Source: an uncultured Ruminococcus sp. (GTDB lineage Bacteria; Bacillota_A; Clostridia; Oscillospirales; Ruminococcaceae). From it: 7,876 bases of DNA. Under the pieces are notes generated by a model. That model was not told the origin of the DNA and searched no databases. It saw only the letters and a list, made by a program, of their open reading frames with translations. Positions 5,637-7,876 of this stretch are shown here, in pieces (the stretch's first letter is position 1; every line of letters begins with the position of its first letter). A program made the translations under genes and the position numbers. The stretch lies in assembly GCA_947303535.1 (NCBI GenBank), contig CAMYYQ010000034.1, positions 1 through 7,876 on the forward strand, written 5' to 3'.

Positions 5637-6113
5637 ATGGGAAAAGAACTTAAAACAAACGCAATGCGTTTCCTTGACAAGAGCAAGATAGAATATACGG
5701 TGCAGACCTACGAGTGCGATGAATTCATCGACGGTATACATACTGCCGAAAAGCTCGGACAGCCTCTTGAAGAGACTTTCAAGACCCTTGTTGCTCAGGG
5801 CAAGAGCGGAAACTATTTCTGCTTCCTTATACCCGTAGCACTGGAGCTTGATATGAAAAAGGCTGCAAAGAGCGTGGGAGAAAAGTCCGTGGAGCTTATC
5901 CATGTAAAGGACATAACCAAAATAACGGGATATGTCCGCGGCGGCTGCACTCCCATAGGTATGAAAAAGCAGTTCATGACGGTGGTACATAACAGTGCGG
6001 AGAGCCTGCCCCTTTTCTATATAAGCGGCGGACGTATAGGCGTACAGATACACCTTTCACCGCAGGAGCTTGTAAAGGCTATACGCGGTAAATTTGAAGA
6101 TATTATCCTTTGA
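5637..6113 (+). CDS. ybaK: YbaK/EbsC-family Cys-tRNA(Pro) deacylase
   Basis: This 158-residue cytoplasmic protein belongs to the YbaK/EbsC (INS-like) trans-editing deacylases, which hydrolyse Cys mischarged onto tRNA(Pro) after prolyl-tRNA synthetase error. Family marks are LKTNAMRFLDKSKIEY near the N-terminus, EETFKTLVAQG (45-55) with the conserved catalytic Lys49, LDMKKAAKSVG (71-81), and the glycine-rich GYVRGGCTPIGMKKQF (98-113). The C-terminal GGRIGVQIHLSPQEL is also typical. Length is normal for a stand-alone deacylase. ATG 5637 is preferred to an in-frame GTG at 5628 because the GTG lies inside the Shine-Dalgarno site. It follows the small membrane protein by 22 bases and precedes the GGDEF gene by 33 bases, so the three may share a transcript. 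Substrate specificity (Cys-tRNA(Pro) versus related aminoacyl-tRNAs) is by family, not proven from sequence. Confidence 0.93.
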   Translation: MGKELKTNAMRFLDKSKIEYTVQTYECDEFIDGIHTAEKLGQPLEETFKTLVAQGKSGNYFCFLIPVALELDMKKAAKSVGEKSVELIHVKDITKITGYVRGGCTPIGMKKQFMTVVHNSAESLPLFYISGGRIGVQIHLSPQELVKAIRGKFEDIIL

Positions 6114-6133
6114 TATTTTCAATATAGTTATGG

Positions 6134-6140
6134 AAGGAGG
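6134..6140 (+). promoter_or_regulatory. Strong ribosome-binding site of the GGDEF gene
   Basis: AAGGAGG, a near-perfect Shine-Dalgarno sequence, lies six bases before ATG 6147 and fixes the start. It is the strongest such site in the window. Confidence 0.85.
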
Positions 6141-6146
6141 CGGCAT

Positions 6147-7876
6147 ATGAACAGTGAGCTTATCAGCGAGGAGCTTTACAGAGTTGGCAGAGTTGTGGTG
6201 GATAAAAGCCTGCATACTCAGAGCGGAGACGAAGCCTTTTATACTTTTTTTGGGAACGATGTTACCTATTCCATAAGGCGCACCATTGACGATGACGACT
6301 TTCCGCGGCTTATGGAATGTATAGAAAAGGTGTCTGTGGGCGAAGTACGCAGTACAGTCATACGAATGAAGGGCATCAGCGGAGAATACCGCTGGATACT
6401 TGCGGCTGTACGCTTTTTCGGAGCAGGCGAAGCAGAGCCTCTTTACTCTATAACTTTCAGCGATGTGCTGTCTCTTGAGTCACTGGCATACAGCCGCGAG
6501 AGCAAGTCTGCCGAATACAGAAATGTACTCAGTCTTATCTCGGACCTTGCCTTTGAATACAGCTTCGAGACAAAGCGCATACGCATATATATGTTCGAGT
6601 GCTTCCGCGAGATAGTCCTGCTTGACGAGGAGCTTGAAAAATGGCGCAGTGACGCTATAGAAGCAGGGTATATCCTCACAAGATACATAGAGACATTCAA
6701 TGCTCTTTGCAGGGATATCAGAAGCGGAGTTTACCGTTTCGACCATGAGCTGGAAACGTCAATGTTCAACGAGGGAAAGACCCGTGAGACCTGCCTTTTC
6801 AGAGGTATGACCCGTTACGATATGCCTGATGCAAAAAAGGTCAGCGGAATAATATCCGTTGTGAATTCGCGCAGCAAGACCAAGGACATAAATCTTGCAC
6901 TTGAAGCAAATAAGGACTCGCTTTCTTCTCTGCTCAACAAGCGCGCGGTCACTTCCTTTGCTCAGGAGATACTTGCCGAAAAGCCGTCATATAACGTTAA
7001 TCTTGTGATACTTGATATCGACAACTTTACGGATATAAATAACGTCTACGGACATCTTTTCGGAGATGAAGTCATATACAAGGTCGCTTCTATAATCAGA
7101 GCTGCCGTTGGATCACGCGGTATAGCAGGAAGAATAAGCGGAAGCGGCTTTCTCATCGTACTTGAAAATACCCGTGACGAGGAAGATCTGCGAGGAATGT
7201 TACGTGCCATAAGGACTAATACGGAGTTTGCTTTTTTGGACAGGTCGGAAAAGATACGACTTACCTGCTCAATGGGAGTGGCAACGTATCCTGTGGACAG
7301 TGAAAGCTATGACGAGCTTTTTATGCAGGCTGACAAAGCTCTGTATATCGCTAAAGAAAAGGGACAGAACCGCTATGTCATCTATGATATCAACAAGCAC
7401 GGCCCTGTGGAAAAGGATATGGAAAACAAAATAGCTTTCCTCAGCGGAAAGGGCGAAGCTTCCGAAAAGCTCAGCTTTGTAAGCGGACTTGCGGAAAATC
7501 TAGTGCTTGGCAGGATACCTGATATTTCGGTGCTTCTGGAGCAGGTGCGCACACAGTTCGGCATAGATGATATATGCGTATTTTCGGGCAGCGATATGGG
7601 ACTTATGCTCAGCTGCGGAAATGCCGCATCGAAAAATGCATCATATCTCCTTGAAAATAATTTTACCGACCGCTTTTCGGGCGACGGTATGTTTGTCATA
7701 GACAATGTGAACGAGCTTGAAGGACGCGATGACAACGCCTTTGCAAAGCTTACCGAGCAGAATATCGGCGGTGCAGTTCAGTACCTTATGACTGAGGACA
7801 GCATGATAAAGGGAATGATATCCTTCTGCTATATCGGACGCTTCAAAAAATGGTCGGTAGCGGATATAAATTATTT
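6147..7876 (+). CDS. PAS-like / degenerate GGDEF / GAF-like signalling protein (3' end outside window)
   Basis: The frame is open from ATG 6147 to the window end (576 codons), so the C-terminus is missing. Residues ~25-108 look like a PAS fold (an 'IDDDDFPRL' segment, then 'GEYRWILAAVRFF'). A second sensory-type region spans ~120-250 but is less clear. A GGDEF domain covers ~258-418: ILDIDNFTDINNVYGHLFGDE (from 288) and QADKALYIAKEKGQNRYVIYD (from 394) are typical. The signature loop reads SGSGF (331-335) instead of GGDEF, so both acidic residues are lost and cyclase activity is unlikely; no RxxD inhibitory site precedes it. From ~438 a GAF-like domain begins ('IPDISVLLEQVRTQFGIDDICVF') and continues beyond the window. 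No membrane helix or signal peptide is visible, so it is probably cytoplasmic. It may bind GTP or act through a downstream domain, such as EAL, that cannot be seen. Family sure; role uncertain. Confidence 0.88.
   Translation, partial: MNSELISEELYRVGRVVVDKSLHTQSGDEAFYTFFGNDVTYSIRRTIDDDDFPRLMECIEKVSVGEVRSTVIRMKGISGEYRWILAAVRFFGAGEAEPLYSITFSDVLSLESLAYSRESKSAEYRNVLSLISDLAFEYSFETKRIRIYMFECFREIVLLDEELEKWRSDAIEAGYILTRYIETFNALCRDIRSGVYRFDHELETSMFNEGKTRETCLFRGMTRYDMPDAKKVSGIISVVNSRSKTKDINLALEANKDSLSSLLNKRAVTSFAQEILAEKPSYNVNLVILDIDNFTDINNVYGHLFGDEVIYKVASIIRAAVGSRGIAGRISGSGFLIVLENTRDEEDLRGMLRAIRTNTEFAFLDRSEKIRLTCSMGVATYPVDSESYDELFMQADKALYIAKEKGQNRYVIYDINKHGPVEKDMENKIAFLSGKGEASEKLSFVSGLAENLVLGRIPDISVLLEQVRTQFGIDDICVFSGSDMGLMLSCGNAASKNASYLLENNFTDRFSGDGMFVIDNVNELEGRDDNAFAKLTEQNIGGAVQYLMTEDSMIKGMISFCYIGRFKKWSVADINY

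Noticed and set aside
7228..7434. 68-codon + strand frame inside the GGDEF gene
   Set aside because: It is out of frame with the GGDEF coding sequence, which has recognisable motifs throughout this stretch.

Overview
The window looks like chromosomal DNA of a Firmicute, most likely a fibre-degrading Ruminococcus of the R. flavefaciens/R. albus type. This rests on a C-terminal type I dockerin with the 'VDASxxLxxYA' helix typical of that genus, a long Thr/Ser/Lys/Pro linker, strong Shine-Dalgarno sites, moderate GC, and a holB-yaaT pair as in other Firmicutes. The genus is an inference; no rRNA or other marker is present. Every gene I can support is on the + strand.

Layout. (1) Bases 1-1160 hold the 3' part of a secreted SGNH/GDSL-type hydrolase: catalytic-domain end, Thr-rich linker, dockerin. 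A hairpin without a T-tract follows. (2) Bases 1217-4630 form a tightly packed probable operon: a YegS/DgkB-like lipid kinase, DNA polymerase III delta' (holB), the PSP1/RicT-type protein YaaT, and the epoxyqueuosine reductase QueH. The joins are an ATGA overlap, a 20-base gap and an approximately abutting junction. (3) Bases 4631-4745 hold a small cluster of REP-like hairpins: two 26-base units whose stems differ only by compensated base-pair changes, bracketed by an 8-bp inverted repeat and followed by a partial third unit that appears to supply the ribosome-binding site of the next gene. (4) Bases 4746-6113 hold three small genes: a GNAT acetyltransferase, an unrecognised two-helix membrane protein, and a YbaK/EbsC aminoacyl-tRNA deacylase. 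(5) From 6147 to the window end runs a signalling protein of PAS-like, degenerate GGDEF and incomplete GAF-like domains. It has no stop codon in the window.

How the genes relate. The central operon mixes housekeeping functions (lipid phosphorylation, replication clamp loading, RNA-processing regulation, tRNA wobble-base modification). YbaK adds a second translation-fidelity function. The dockerin enzyme is extracellular and belongs to the cellulosome. No mobile-element gene, CRISPR array, RNA gene or defence system was found. The least ordinary features are the covarying hairpin repeats and the GGDEF protein that has lost its catalytic motif.
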